From: Solicoccozyma terricola
Lineage: Eukaryota; Basidiomycota; Tremellomycetes; Filobasidiales; Piskurozymaceae
Direction: 5' to 3'
DNA: 64,000 nt
Assembly: GCA_001600875.1 (NCBI GenBank)
Contig: BCLD01000009.1
Span: forward strand, 580,127 to 644,126
Made by a program: the position numbers and the translations under genes. How positions within the stretch are numbered: the stretch's first letter is position 1; each line of letters opens with the position of its first letter. Below the pieces are notes generated by a model, which worked only from the letters and a program-made list of their open reading frames with translations, searched no databases and was not told the DNA's origin. Positions 21,734 through 32,913 of this stretch are shown one piece after another.

Positions 21734-23836
21734 CTACTTGGCGACAGAGCGATACACATGTACAATAACCCCTAAAAACAGGATACCCGCTATTGGACCG
21801 ACAGTGATCAGTAACATTCTCCTGTTGATCATCTAAACCACGTCATCCAAGTCTTGATCAGCGGGAGATGTGGGGAGAATCAATTAAAGGGCCAGCCCTT
21901 GGACTTACTGGTCTTATCCGCTTGTAGCCATTATTGTAGCCATTAGAAATGGAAGTCCACAAGTCCTCCGAGGCAGCACCTCTGGTACCTGAGCGTGGCG
22001 ATGCTCCGGCCATCTTAAACCAGACGAGACCTGCGAGAGCGAGACCGTAGCCTGGGATGAAGGATAGCGGTGGAGTCAGCGTTGTATGTTTCAAACCCAC
22101 CACCGTTCGTCGTCTTACCTCCAATTTGGGTAGGCATGATGACAGATCCAAGTAGGGCAACGGATAGAACGATGAGAATGATGTCCTGTATGACAGAAAA
22201 GAAAAGAAAAGAAAAAGAAGGTTCGTCGGCGCCTGCTCTTCATCGCGTCGTGTGGTAAAAAACCAACCTTGAGGACACCTGAGAGAGTCAAGACTAGACT
22301 GCCCGCTGAATCGATCAAGAACACACCAGCGACGTTGAGAGAGAATGCTAATGCACCACTGAGAAGCAGGATTGGGGCTCCCAGCTGGGGAATCGCACGG
22401 AAAGGAGCAAGACCTTCCATGAACGGCAGAGCAACCGAGATTAAGATCAGGCAGAGCTGAATGCGCGATGACGGTACTCTGTCAGAGGAGTTTAAAAAAC
22501 AGCCGACGTCCCAGTCAAATCGACTCACAGGGGCGTAATAATATACGCTGACAAGCGGGTTCATCTTCCTATCATGCAGGAGAATCTGAATCAAAACCAG
22601 ACGAGCGGATTCGACCTGTTCATCCATAGCAAAGGGGTCAGACCGGGTTTGGTGCGGGACCGAAACGGAGCAACCAACGCACGATGACAGCGGCAGCTTG
22701 GCAAAGGAAACCAATGAAGCTATAGCGGAGTTCGCCTAGTGTAGCGACGACGCAGCCAATGCTGATCATGCCTAAGATAAGAGCCATCCGTAGGTCGAGT
22801 GCTAAGGTGAAGGCGGAAAGGGAATCAGTTTTGACCGGGCAACGGGTTGGAAGCTCATCCATCACACGTACTTGCAATGCCAATCACGGTTGAAATCAGA
22901 TGAACGAGGACCGGAATGAAGGCCTGGGAGGACATGTGTCAATTGTCCAGTGTGTGGAAATTTTTAGGCATTTCAACTCCATCTCTGGCGGCTTACCTTG
23001 AGCATCTGAACGAAACTGACACTCAAAAACACGTATGCGACGTTGCTTAGTACGAGAGATAGGGAGAAGAGTATACCCAGGGGTAGAATTGCTTGGATCC
23101 AAACGGGACGCTGTAGGTTGTAGATCGGAGGGTATAAGTTCTGTTGATATCTCTCTCCCGAATCCAATGTACAGTCCCCACGTACCGTCATCGGCATTGA
23201 ATCCACCTGGCTTAACATATTTGTGGCGTATCGCAGAATCTGCGTGCCTATGGTCTGAAGCGAGAGAGGATGAGGGGATTTCAGACAAACCGTTTCCTCG
23301 GTCGGATGGATATTATCGGCTGATACTCACTGCAATAAGCATGTGATACGCCGTGAGGAAGACGGGCTGGAGGATGCGAAAGGTGAGTTCACGGCTTGGC
23401 GGGGCTGACGACACAAAGGGGTGCGGGGACGCTCACGAAGGGAAAGTTGAGTTGTGTAAAGATATACTTGTTGCAGAGTATCACGCCGCCTGAGAGACAC
23501 AGCTGCAAGGGGTCGGTAAACAGGCGATTAGATATCCAGATAGCGCATTGGGGTAAATCATGCCCAGCTCACCCATGTTGGAACTTTCAATGTAGAGGGA
23601 GGACAACCAACAACCGCGAATCAGCATTCCACCCGACACCCGTCTTCCTCACCTCACAACCACGACTCACTCATGATCCACGGAGAAATCTTCTTCTTCG
23701 CATGTACAGCTTGACCCCCAACATCGGGCTGCTTGCTATCTATCATTAGAGGTATGGTATCCTTCTCTTCGCCTATCATTTCATCGATGTCCTGATAGAG
23801 CTGGGCCTCCTCGTCGTGAGCTTCTCCTGAGGTCAT
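21734..23836 (-). CDS. TPT-family nucleotide-sugar / triose-phosphate transporter
   Basis: A multi-pass carrier of the drug/metabolite transporter superfamily, expected to move a nucleotide sugar into the Golgi in exchange for a nucleotide monophosphate (substrate unknown). Visible blocks are LCLSGGVILCNKYIFTQLNF, PVFLTAYHMLIA, WIQAILPLGILFSLSLVLSN followed by VAYVFLSVSFVQMLK, AFIPVLVHLISTVIGIA, GELRYSFIGFLCQ, ESARLVLIQILLHDRKMNP, LVSVYYYAP and LNVAGVFLIDSAGSLVLTLS then GVLK. An 11-base exon at 23573-23583 supplies IPTW before the first helix. A final exon after an intron at about 21905-21832 adds RMLLITVGPIAGILFLGVIV, stop TAG 21734-21736. The acidic N-terminus contains an EAHDEEAQLYQDIDEMIGEE stretch. 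A nucleotide-sugar supply role suits the neighbouring glycosyltransferases. Confidence 0.8.
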
Positions 23837-24649
23837 TGTTTGTTGGTGATGATGGTGATTGGGCGGAGTAGGATGGGCCAGCTATGGGTTGGTGTGTTGA
23901 GAGTGAGATTCCTCCCCATCTCCTGTGTTATGTGAACGAAACGCGGGTTGACCGTCTGAGAATAGGACCTCACGAATCTCTGGAGCATCGCGGACGTCAC
24001 GAATCTGGGGAATTCTCTCGGGATTTCCCGCCCCCTGGAAAAAATAAAAATAAAAATAAAACCGCGCGACTTTATGGGGTATGGTGCAATTTTCCCCCAT
24101 GGAAATCATTTCCTCGAGGAAACTAGTATGTCACGTTTCCTTTTCCCCGGGAAAATAATAATAATGAAAAAACACGAGCGTGACCGACTGTAAACAAACC
24201 AACGTTCCAGTTTTCTTTTCTTGATGTCTCGGGGCAGTTGTCCGACGTGCCAGCCGACGGCCCATTCTCGTATCTTGATCGTTTCACGGAGATGGGTAGC
24301 AGTTGCTTGGCGACATTCCCCAAACAGTGATGGTGGCCGGACCGCGTCATTGGTTTCGTTTAGTCTCGGAGTCTCCCGCTCACTCCCGTCGCTGAAACTG
24401 CTTGGTATCTACGTCTCTGGTCCGAAACACGGCGGGATGATAAAAGAGGCTTTTGACAACCGACTGAAGGTATCGGCTCAAGGACTGAAATATCGTTCGA
24501 GGGAGATTTGGGAAATCAAGACACTTTCCTCATGGATTGGCTTTTATATTCCAGCTCTTCACAGCGATTATCAACAGAGTCTAAAGAATGCATATCGTAT
24601 GAGTCTCCAATATCAAAGCGCATCACCCCGAGGACAAGTCTTTAGCTGT
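23837..24649. other. Upstream region of the transporter gene
   Basis: About 810 bases between the transporter start and the GT8 stop. It has an AAAAATAAAAATAAAAATAA tract near 24038-24060 and a small palindrome around TTTCCCCGGGGAAA-type sequence near 24140-24152. An open plus-strand frame at 24221-24673 shows no domain and is not called. Confidence 0.5.
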
Positions 24650-25861
24650 TCAAATCGCCCGTGGCGTCCCTAAACCACTGTTTTCCCGCTCTTCCATCTC
24701 ATGCCGCATTTCCCACCAACGCGCAAGTTCGGCGCCATAAAGGTCATTCTTGCGATCTTCAGCGAGTTTATGAGGTTTTGCCATCGTATAATGTATGATT
24801 GCCATACTAGGAAGTAACGACTTCCACACCTGTGGATAGCAATGCAAGATCGCGAGGTTCCCGTTGTACATGTATGGTAATCTCCAGACGCTGAATCGCA
24901 TGTATGCATTTAGGAATGCTTGTTCAGCTTCCCATGGATCGTATTTCAGTTTGCCGATTTTCTTGAGCATGTCGGCAAAAATTTCGGCATTGGGACGGAC
25001 GAATAACATCCCAGCGTTGAAGTCGAGAGTGAAGCCGCGCATTCCACAGTAAATGTCGGGAACCTGTTCCCCCCGGGGGGGGGGGAGCGAAAAATCAGCA
25101 TGGTAGCTTCGCATCAAAACATTGTTTAAATCCTTCCATGACGTACTGCACCAAACTCTGAAGGGGTCCCCCACAGCTCATCAAAGTTACGCAACACCAA
25201 AGTATCTCCATCCATATAAAATACTGCCTCGAATTGTGTCAAATCCCAAATACGGAGCTTGGTGAATTGATCTCTATATTGATCCGAAGGTGGATGAGGT
25301 GGCACAATTCGCTCTACCTCGATGAGCTCCCAACCTGCTTTTCCTACACTCGATAACACCTCCGAGCTGACTTGACCAGGGATATATAGACAAACGAGAC
25401 GAGCCTGTGTTTTCACTCTTTGAAGTGAATAAGCTAGAACTCGGACTGCTACTCCATAGTCATCGTCGTAGAGTGCGGTCACGACTGCGCGTTTGTCTGG
25501 TGGAGGAATGTCTGCTGAGAAGGGTGGCTGGTTTATGGCTAGTCGGGTGTATTGAATGGTGCCATTTGCTGGGTGGACTCTGTAGTGGGTCCCGAGAGGC
25601 AAGGGGTAGGGAGAACACAGGAAAGTGAAGGATAAGGGGAGACGATAAATCAGCAGTTATTCGCACAAGTTCAAGTTCCACTGATTCCGGAACTTACCCG
25701 TACAAGGTTTCCCGAAGTTGATTGTACATCGTCGGGTAACAGAACAGAACCAGCAGCAGTAATATCATCGCTCGTACGACGTACGGTATTTGAGAGAATT
25801 TGGCTCGTGCATTCCCTGCCGTTCTTCGTGCAGTCTTCATTAGCGGTGTTTCCAATTCCAT
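24650..25861 (-). CDS. GT8 glycosyltransferase, glycogenin/GUX-like
   Basis: A type II membrane protein with anchor AMILLLLVLFCYPTMY at about residues 30-46. It continues RAVVTALYDDDYGVAVRVLA, the TKLRIWDLTQFEAVFYMDGD block with the DxD metal site, FNAGMLFVRPNAEIF (the N-A-G acceptor region), EQAFLNAYM, and IHYTMAKPHKLAED near the end. This order is that of GT8 glycogenin-like enzymes. The membrane anchor argues for a Golgi glycan role such as glucuronosyl or glucosyl transfer rather than glycogen priming (inference). Exon 1 joins LYG-VHPANG over the intron from 25695. The second intron, from 25144, holds a C6G11 palindromic run before its acceptor and joins GA-VPDIYCG. The start at 25861 was chosen because the anchor follows directly; an upstream in-frame ATG at 26032 exists. 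Confidence 0.8.
25069..25085 (-). repeat. C6G11 run in GT8 intron
   Basis: Six C followed directly by eleven G on the plus strand. In the sense of the GT8 gene this is C11G6, six bases before the CAG acceptor, and it can fold on itself. Confidence 0.9.
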
Positions 25862-26543
25862 CGAGGGTAGACGCGGTAGACGCGAGTGAGGAAAGGGTTG
25901 TTGAAGGTGAAAAGATGATATGACATCGAAGGATTGTTTCTGCTTTTGGTTGATCTTTTCATGACTGGATTGCCTGAAGCCCAATGTAGTACAAAGGAGT
26001 AGATACAAAGGGGCTTGCTTGAAAGGCAGCAAGAAACATTTGAAACCTCTTGTTTCATGATATTCGCTACGAGGTAGTCACCACCCGCACGTGACTGCCC
26101 TGCCACGTCATTACTGCGGGGCCGGTGCCACTACCGGCGGCAGTTGTTTGGGGTTATGACAGCGGGGGCACGCTCCAACACAGACCACCGGATGGAAACA
26201 GCAGTGGACAGTAGTTGACCAGCAAACATCAGCCAGATCTTACACTGTGAGTCTGAGGTCCTGTCCATATCGAGGACTACATCGCACTGACAACTGCGTC
26301 GGCCGCTCTTGTCGGGTTCCCAGTAAGCAAAAAAGGTGATGCAAAGGGGCCGCGCATCCCGCTTGTGAGATGTGGGTTAGCTGATAGGTTCCCCTTGCCT
26401 CACGTTCCCCAGACACCGACTCGTCTTGATAAAAGAGTCAGCCCCCTTCCATCCCATTTCTCCTCATTCTCTCTCCATACCCCACTGAAGCCCCTCATCC
26501 CCCCACATTCAGCCAAAAAAAGAGAAAACACACGCAGTCCATC
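25862..26543. promoter_or_regulatory. Divergent promoter, GT8 gene / hexokinase
   Basis: A 680-base divergent intergenic region. It holds a CACGTG box (gcacgtgact, about 26089-26098) followed within a few bases by ccacgtcatt at about 26102, both ACGT-core sites for bHLH or bZIP factors. The hexokinase side ends in a pyrimidine-rich leader (26400-26510), typical of fungal 5' UTRs. The factors themselves are inference. Confidence 0.45.
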
Positions 26544-29350
26544 ATGGCGACCAACGTCTCCGATTCCAAATCTGCAACCGTTGCCGGGTCTGGTTCAGCT
26601 GCGGTCATGCATTCAATTGGTGAGGGTAGGAGAGCTAGTGCGGCGGCGGGTGATGGTGTAGGGAGGAGGGGAAGTGGGACTGTTGTCACGCCGAGTGGGA
26701 ATGTTGTAGCTTATCATACTAGGACTCAGGTGGGTGAAATTTGGGATTGTTCTTGAAACGGGAGAGAGGTAACTGATGTCTCTCTGTGAATGATGCGGAT
26801 GAATGTAGGATGAGAATGAATTTCCTCATGCTGAGAAAAGTGAGTTCTTTCTCCGTCTCTTGCAATGAATTGTCGTTGAACCCGAAGTTCTTTTGGCTAT
26901 CTCAGAAACAATGGCGGATCATCTTAGGAAGTACGAAGCATTATTCACACGTATGTCCCCGCTCGACACGCTTCTCAGCACAAAACGAACCGGAAACTCG
27001 TTAAAAACTCATATGTATGATACCTGCTCTTAGTTACCCCTCAGAGGATGAGGATGATCGTGCATGCTTTAGAAGAGACCCTGGATAAGGGTCTGCAGAA
27101 GGAGGGAGAGGTCGTGGTGAGTGTAGCTTTGGGGCGTCCGGTTGTAGATTATTCGTTGACGGTACGAACGACGATGTCTGACGTGATGGTTTAGCCTATG
27201 AGTAAGTACGATTCGAGGAGATGGTGCGGCCGGGTTGAGATATTGATGGAGGTTTTTTCAATTCATCCAATAGTCCCCACCTTCGTTTTCGGTGTGAGTA
27301 AATTCCCCCCTCCGAAACTCCCTTTGCTCCAAACCAATCGCTAACGTGGGCCCCATGATCAGTATCCATCCGGTCAAGAAACAGGAGAATTCCTAGCTCT
27401 AGATTTAGGAGGTACTAATCTTCGAGTTTGTCTCGTTACCCTAATGGGGAAAGGCAAGTTCGAGATCACACAGACAAAGTATAGGTTGACGGAAGAACAG
27501 AAGCAAGAGGAGGGAGACAAGTTGTGAGTGTTATCTCATGTAAAGATGTATGTGTGGTGGTGGTAGGACGACGATGTTAATGTTAGTCGGATTTTTTTCT
27601 TCTCGAAACGATAGATTCGATTTCTGTGCGCAATGTTTGAGTTCGTTTATCGCGGACAACTTGGGGAGGACCGCAGATAATGAAGTTTTACCGCTTGGGT
27701 TTACGGTGGGGTTTTTTGTTTTGTCTTGTTTTTCTGGGCAGAGTTTGGAGAGTGTGTGTGATGCTGATTGATACCTTCGCGCGTGGGAATTTGACGAGTA
27801 GTTCTCTTATCCTTGCTCGTGAGTTTCTGTTTGATAGCTCTTGGTGATACGTCTCGTGCTGATGTCGATATTCCTCCAGGCAAGAGCGGATCGACCATGG
27901 TGGTAAGTGGCCGCGAGGTCTGGGGAGCAGGGGAACAATCTCTGATCTTGAGTTTTACAGTCCTCATCCGATGGACCAAGGGTTTCGGCAACCCCAACAC
28001 CGAGGGCAAGGATGTCGCTGCTATGTTCGCCGCTGCCCTCGACCGAGCTGTAGGTTGGATCGTTCATATTCACCTCCTAATTCCTCTAACCGCCTTTGCC
28101 CAATGGTCTGCATAGCACGTTCCCATCAAGCTGTCCGCCCTTATCAACGATACCACCGGAACCCTTATCGCCTCAAACTACGTCGATCCAAACACAAAGA
28201 TCGCAGTCATTTTCGGTACCGGTTGTAATGCCGCTTACATGGAAACTGCGGGCAACATCCCGAAGATGAATAAGCTCGGGTTGGCTGATGATCAGCAGAT
28301 GGCTATCAATGTGGGTGCGAACTGGTTAGCGAGTCGGCATGTATGGTACACTGACAGCTTTGCGTGATTCCTCCAGTGCGAGTGGGGAGCTTTCGATTCG
28401 TTCGATCACCAGCACTTGCGTGAGTCGATGCATGGCCCTATGTGCCGACGTAATGCACTCAACTCCCGTCCCCTGCTGTCACAGCGCGAACCAAGTACGA
28501 CATCATTATCGACGAGTCCTCTAACAAACCAGGAGAGCAGTCGTTCGAGAAGATGATCGCTGGTCTATATCTCGGGGAGGTATTCCGACTGGTTCTCACC
28601 GAGCTCATCGACTCGGGTGATCTCTTCTTGGGTCAGAATACGTACAAGCTCGAGAAGGCTTACGCCGTGGATACTGCGTTCTTGTCGTTGATGGAGAGGT
28701 GAGGGCCGAATCAATCAGACGCATGTCCTGCTTCCTCCTGCTGAATAAACATACTCCGCTCTCCTCGCAGTGACCCTACCGATGAACTTCTCACAATCAT
28801 CGGCGTTTTCACCCACTTCTTTGGTATCGAGACCACTCTCGAGGAGAGGCAATTCTTCCGCTCTCTTGCCCAATTGATCGGCCGACGTGCTGCTCGATTG
28901 AGTGCATGTGGTATTGCCGCTATCGTTTCCAAGAAGGGTTACCTCGAGGAAGGATGCAACGTTGCCGCCGATGGATCGCTGTACAGCGTGAGTGGGCGGA
29001 GATGTCTTAGTTCTGGAGCTGCAAGCACTGACACCATTGCATCTCAGAAATACCCTGGCTTCGCTGACCGTATCCACGAGGCTCTCATCGATATCTTTGG
29101 CGCAAAGGCCAAGTCAGTATGATCGTCAGTTACGTGTTTATGCTCAAGTCTACTGACGCCTGTGGATCTCTGTACACAGGAACATCAAGACGCATCACGC
29201 CGAAGACGGAAGTGGTGTCGGCAGTGCAATCATCGCCGGTAGGTATCCGTGCTTTTGTGCATGATTTGTTCGACACTAAACGGTCTTTTCTCCCTCCACA
29301 CAGCTATGACCAGAGACAGGAAGCAGGCCGGCCACTACCCTGAGCTGTAA
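26544..29350 (+). CDS. HXK: Hexokinase
   Basis: It phosphorylates glucose and other hexoses with ATP, the entry to glycolysis and to sugar-nucleotide synthesis. Motifs: LALDLGGTNLRVCLV (phosphate 1), LGFTFSYPCSQERIDHGVLI then RWTKGF (sugar binding), INDTTGTLIASNY, IFGTGCNAAYME (phosphate 2), and a C-terminal ARLSACGIAAIVSKKGY. The gene is split into many exons, including a 7-base exon CCTATGA (27195-27201), a 20-base exon (27274-27293), a 17-base exon (27802-27818) and a 23-base exon (27880-27902). Joining them gives VVPMIPTFVFGYPSGQETG and FSYPCSQERIDHG with no frame error. A Ser/Gly/Ala-rich N-terminal extension of about 50 residues precedes the core. Stop TAA 29348-29350. Full-length and apparently intact. 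Confidence 0.95.
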
Positions 29351-29565
29351 ATTTTATTGCGCCGAAGACTCCTACGACAAAGGATCGTCCCTGTTCCGCT
29401 GGCAGTATCAATGTAAAGTAAATAAAGCAAACGGCAGATTCTTTCCATCTACTCGAGGCTCAAAACGCAAATGCTATAAGGCTTGCCGGCATCCAGCCGG
29501 GCGAATACAACGATCTAACGAAACCCAACGCCTTGACACCCCGCCTTATGTTCCCGGTCCAAAGA

Positions 29566-31011
29566 TCATCTTCCCCCTCTTTGTGGCCCCATTCCCATAT
29601 ACCCCATCCCTCTCGAACCTCCTCCACCCCCTCGCTTCTTCCTCTCCTGATCTTCCAACATCAACTTCTCAGCAGCCGTCAAAAACTTCTTTTGAGCGAG
29701 ATTAGTCGTCAATTTAGTAGTTTCGTCGTCTTCCTCCGCTTCTCGTGGTCGTTTCGGAGCCTTGGAAGCTTGCTTGAATACGTTCAAACCTGGTTGAGGT
29801 TTTTTCAATCCGGTTGAAAAGGAGAATTTCGCTGGTTGTGCGGTCGTCGTCGTCGTTGGAGTCGGAGTCGGCCCAATCGTAGATGGTCCAGCTTCCATGA
29901 TACCTTCTTCCTTTTTCACCTCGGCTTCATCCTGGTCCTTCTTCCCCACTTCACCGATCGGACCCGTATTCGTACTCAAATTCAAACTCAACCTAACGCC
30001 TTCCCCTTCGTCCCTCTTCAAACCCTCTTCAACACCACCTATTCCTCCTTCTGCAGTTGCAGCTGCTCTCGCTTCCGCTTGAGCAGCTGCACGGGCAATC
30101 TGTTCTTTTAAATGTCGACGTTGTCGTTGTTCGTCATCCATATCTGACCTTTCTCGTTTTTGGAGTTCGGCCTGTGATTGTGAGAAACGGTGTGTTAGCC
30201 TGTTATTTCGTTTTGCTCAATACCCCAATTATATCCCCGACGATGCGATAAATGCAAAAAGCGAAAAAAATAGCGGGGGGGGAAACGAGAAACCAAACGG
30301 CTCACCTGCCTAGCCAATGCTTTCGGACTATTATCAACCCAACTAATCCACCACCCTTTATCATCTTCATCGACACGAACTATCCCTTCCCTTCCCATGA
30401 ATTTGACAAATTCGGATAATGTCACCCATTTGGTGGAATTCATGTGGATATGATGCTTGTCCTGGATATATTCGTTGTATACTGCATTGGCTCGGACGCG
30501 TTGGGTGGAGTGGCTATCAAAGCGAGATGGTTGTTGAGTGTGGAGCAAGGATGGATTGGGGCCGTAAAGTTGATCAGATATTTGCTAGACTGAGATGCAA
30601 GAGAGAAAGAGAAAACCCAACTCACCGTCTGGACAACAACTGGATAAACTCATCCATAAAGTTCTTTGAGAACTCGTCGATATGCTTTCCAGCGTGTTCT
30701 CCTACGAGTAACATTTTCCTCAGATGTCTACTCAGGACCCGCAAGATCATGAGCTTCTGCCTTTTGCTGCCATTTGTTAGACAAGCGGACTCACGATTCA
30801 GTTTGGGTATGCATCTTAAAACCATTTTCATCTCGACATTGTTTTTCGCATACCTGGCAGTACCATCTAAGTCTGCCGAGGCCTGTCAGGGGTCGATGGA
30901 TGGAGGAGCTCAGTAAGGTGACGTTTTGCGGCTCGAACGGACGGGGGAATCACCTTTGGCCTTCATGGCGTTTGCGATTGCCTTTGGGGTTCCAGCTTGT
31001 GCTCGCGGCAT
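29566..31011 (-). CDS. KIN17: KIN17 DNA/RNA-binding nuclear protein
   Basis: It begins MPRAQAGTPKAIANAMKAKG, the hallmark KIN17 start. The zinc finger follows: RLRWYCQVCEKQCRDENGF then KMHTQTES, with a C-x2-C pair and downstream histidines. Next comes the winged-helix-like domain KHHIHMNSTKWVTLSEFVKF then MGREGIVRVDEDDKGWWISW. The C-terminal part is charged and low in complexity (KKFLTAAEKLMLEDQERKK, then Gly-rich ending QRGGR). KIN17 acts in nuclear RNA processing and DNA replication or repair. The C-terminal KOW/SH3-like domain of animal homologues is not seen, which I believe is common for fungal copies. It shares a short divergent promoter with deoxyhypusine hydroxylase. Introns lie at about 30950-30890, 30765-30620 region, and 30300-30160. 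Confidence 0.9.
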
Positions 31012-31241
31012 GGTGACGATGTGGTGGTGATGATGGTGGTGTTGTTGGTGGTCGATGGCGGTCGATGGTGGTGAACGGTGGTGGTGAACGGGGTTGATGC
31101 GGTTCCAGCTGACACGGACATTTCGCTCTTCATCTCCGTTTTCAGTCTTTTGGCGGTAGTCACCATGCAGCACACAGCAGAAAAATATTTCAAAGCCAGC
31201 AATCCCATCAATATCCAATATCTCCATCACTTCCTCCAATC
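31012..31241. promoter_or_regulatory. Short divergent promoter KIN17 / deoxyhypusine hydroxylase
   Basis: Only 230 bases separate the two start codons. The segment carries a GGTGGT/GTGGTG repeat (31020-31085) and no TATA box, consistent with a shared housekeeping promoter. Confidence 0.6.
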
Positions 31242-32716
31242 ATGACCATCCCAATCACCTCCTCTCAGCTCTCCCAACTTTCCACCACCCTCCTCTCGCC
31301 CTCTTATCCTCTCCACGAGAGATTCCGCGCTCTATTCACCCTTAAAGCCATCGCTGGACCAGAGGTGGTGCCCATCATCGCTCAAGGCTTTCAAGATCCA
31401 TCGCCTTTGCTCAAACATGAGCTCGCGTATGTCCTTGGACAGATCGGTGAGATGAGTGCCGTGGATATACTGGAAGGGGTCGTTAGGGATACGGAAGGAC
31501 AAGGGGAGATGGTTCGACATGAAGTAAGTTTTGATCGATCGATCAATCCCGAGACAACTACGGTGCCATGACATGATATTGACCCTTCAAATGGTCACAC
31601 TCGACAGGCAGCAGAAGCCCTTGGTGCACTCTCATCACTCTCATCCCTTCCTTTGCTCAGGACGTATATTCCAGAAACCAATGAACCCTCAAGATCAGTC
31701 CGGGAAACGTGTGAGATCGCTGTGGCAAAGATTGAATTCGATCATTCCGAGGAGGGTAAAAGGGAAAGAGAGGAAAAGGGTCAGAGAGAGTGAGTTAAAT
31801 ACTTTTCAACTCATGGCATCGACGATCAACGATAGACGGAGTGAGCCCAAGTGAACGAGGCATGACCAGCGATCCTGACCCTTCATACACTGTCACAGCT
31901 CGAATTTCCCAACAATCGACCCAGCAACAGCTTCGACCCTTTCCAACTCTTTACCCACCTCGACTCTCCGATCTCAGATGCTCGACACTTCTCTCCCGTT
32001 GTACGAGAGGTACCGCGCAATGTTCGGATTACGGAATCGAGCGGGACCGTTGGAGGATGGAAGGATTCGGCCCGCGGAAGAGAGGAAAGAGGCGGTGGTC
32101 GCTTTGGCGGAGGGTTTCAATGATGGTAGTGCTTTATTCCGGTGAGCGTGTTTCGTCAAGGATTGGAGAGTCGTGGTAGGTTGGAGAAACTGATCATGAA
32201 ATTCGGTTATTTTATTGTCGCGGTCTTGCTTGATAGTCATGAAATCGCTTACATCTTTGGACAATTGAGTTCACCTTTCTCTATCCCTTCTCTACTTCGT
32301 GTCCTCCGAGACGGGGCTGAAGACGAGATGGTCCGTCATGAAGCCGCTGAAGCTCTCGGTGGGATTGCAAGCGAAGACACTGAAGAAGGTGATGTCGTTA
32401 TTGGATATGAAGACGATCAAGACAAGGAGCGAGGCGTACTGAGTATCTTGAGGGAGTGGAGTCATAAGATGGATGCACCGGTCGTCGTTAGAGAAAGTTG
32501 TCAGGTCGCTGTTGATATGTGGGAGGTGAGTGATGGGATTAGCATGAAGGGGTGGGCGGGGGGGATTTTGCTGATTTCCATTCTTCCCCACAGTATGAGA
32601 ATTCGAATCAGTTCCAGTACGCTGATGGACTCTCCGGCGATGCTGATAAGGATGTAGTGGCCGGTCCGAGATTGACGGGTATGGATCGAGGGATCACCAT
32701 GCCTGTGACTGCTTGA
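31242..32716 (+). CDS. LIA1: Deoxyhypusine hydroxylase
   Basis: A HEAT-repeat di-iron enzyme that hydroxylates deoxyhypusine on translation factor eIF5A to hypusine. The four metal-binding His-Glu pairs are visible in two mirrored halves: LLKHELAYVLGQIG, MVRHEAAEALGAL (joined across the intron near 31523-31608), LFRHEIAYIFGQL (joined across an intron near 32141-32235) and MVRHEAAEALGGI. The segment SLPLYERYRAMFGLRN starts the second half. The end is GPRLTGMDRGITMPVTA with stop TGA 32714-32716. The reading is complete, with about five introns. Confidence 0.93.
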
Positions 32717-32913
32717 TTGCCACGAAGGCTTGGTTCTGGAGTTGTACTGTACTACGAGATTCTGATAGACGCATTAGATGACAAGTCGATGGTATAGTAT
32801 AATCGATGAACAACTTGGAATTTCAGGATTAGTGCATGCTTATTATCGGTAGATATATGTGGTACAATAAGAGTAACGACGCTACCGTGCAGGCAGTACT
32901 ACATTCGCCCACC

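Noticed and set aside
24221..24673. Plus-strand frame of 150 residues
   Set aside because: No recognisable domain, and it overlaps the 3' end of the GT8 gene on the other strand.
29836..30111. Plus-strand frames opposite KIN17
   Set aside because: They are antisense shadows of the charged KIN17 tail. KIN17 itself is unmistakable.
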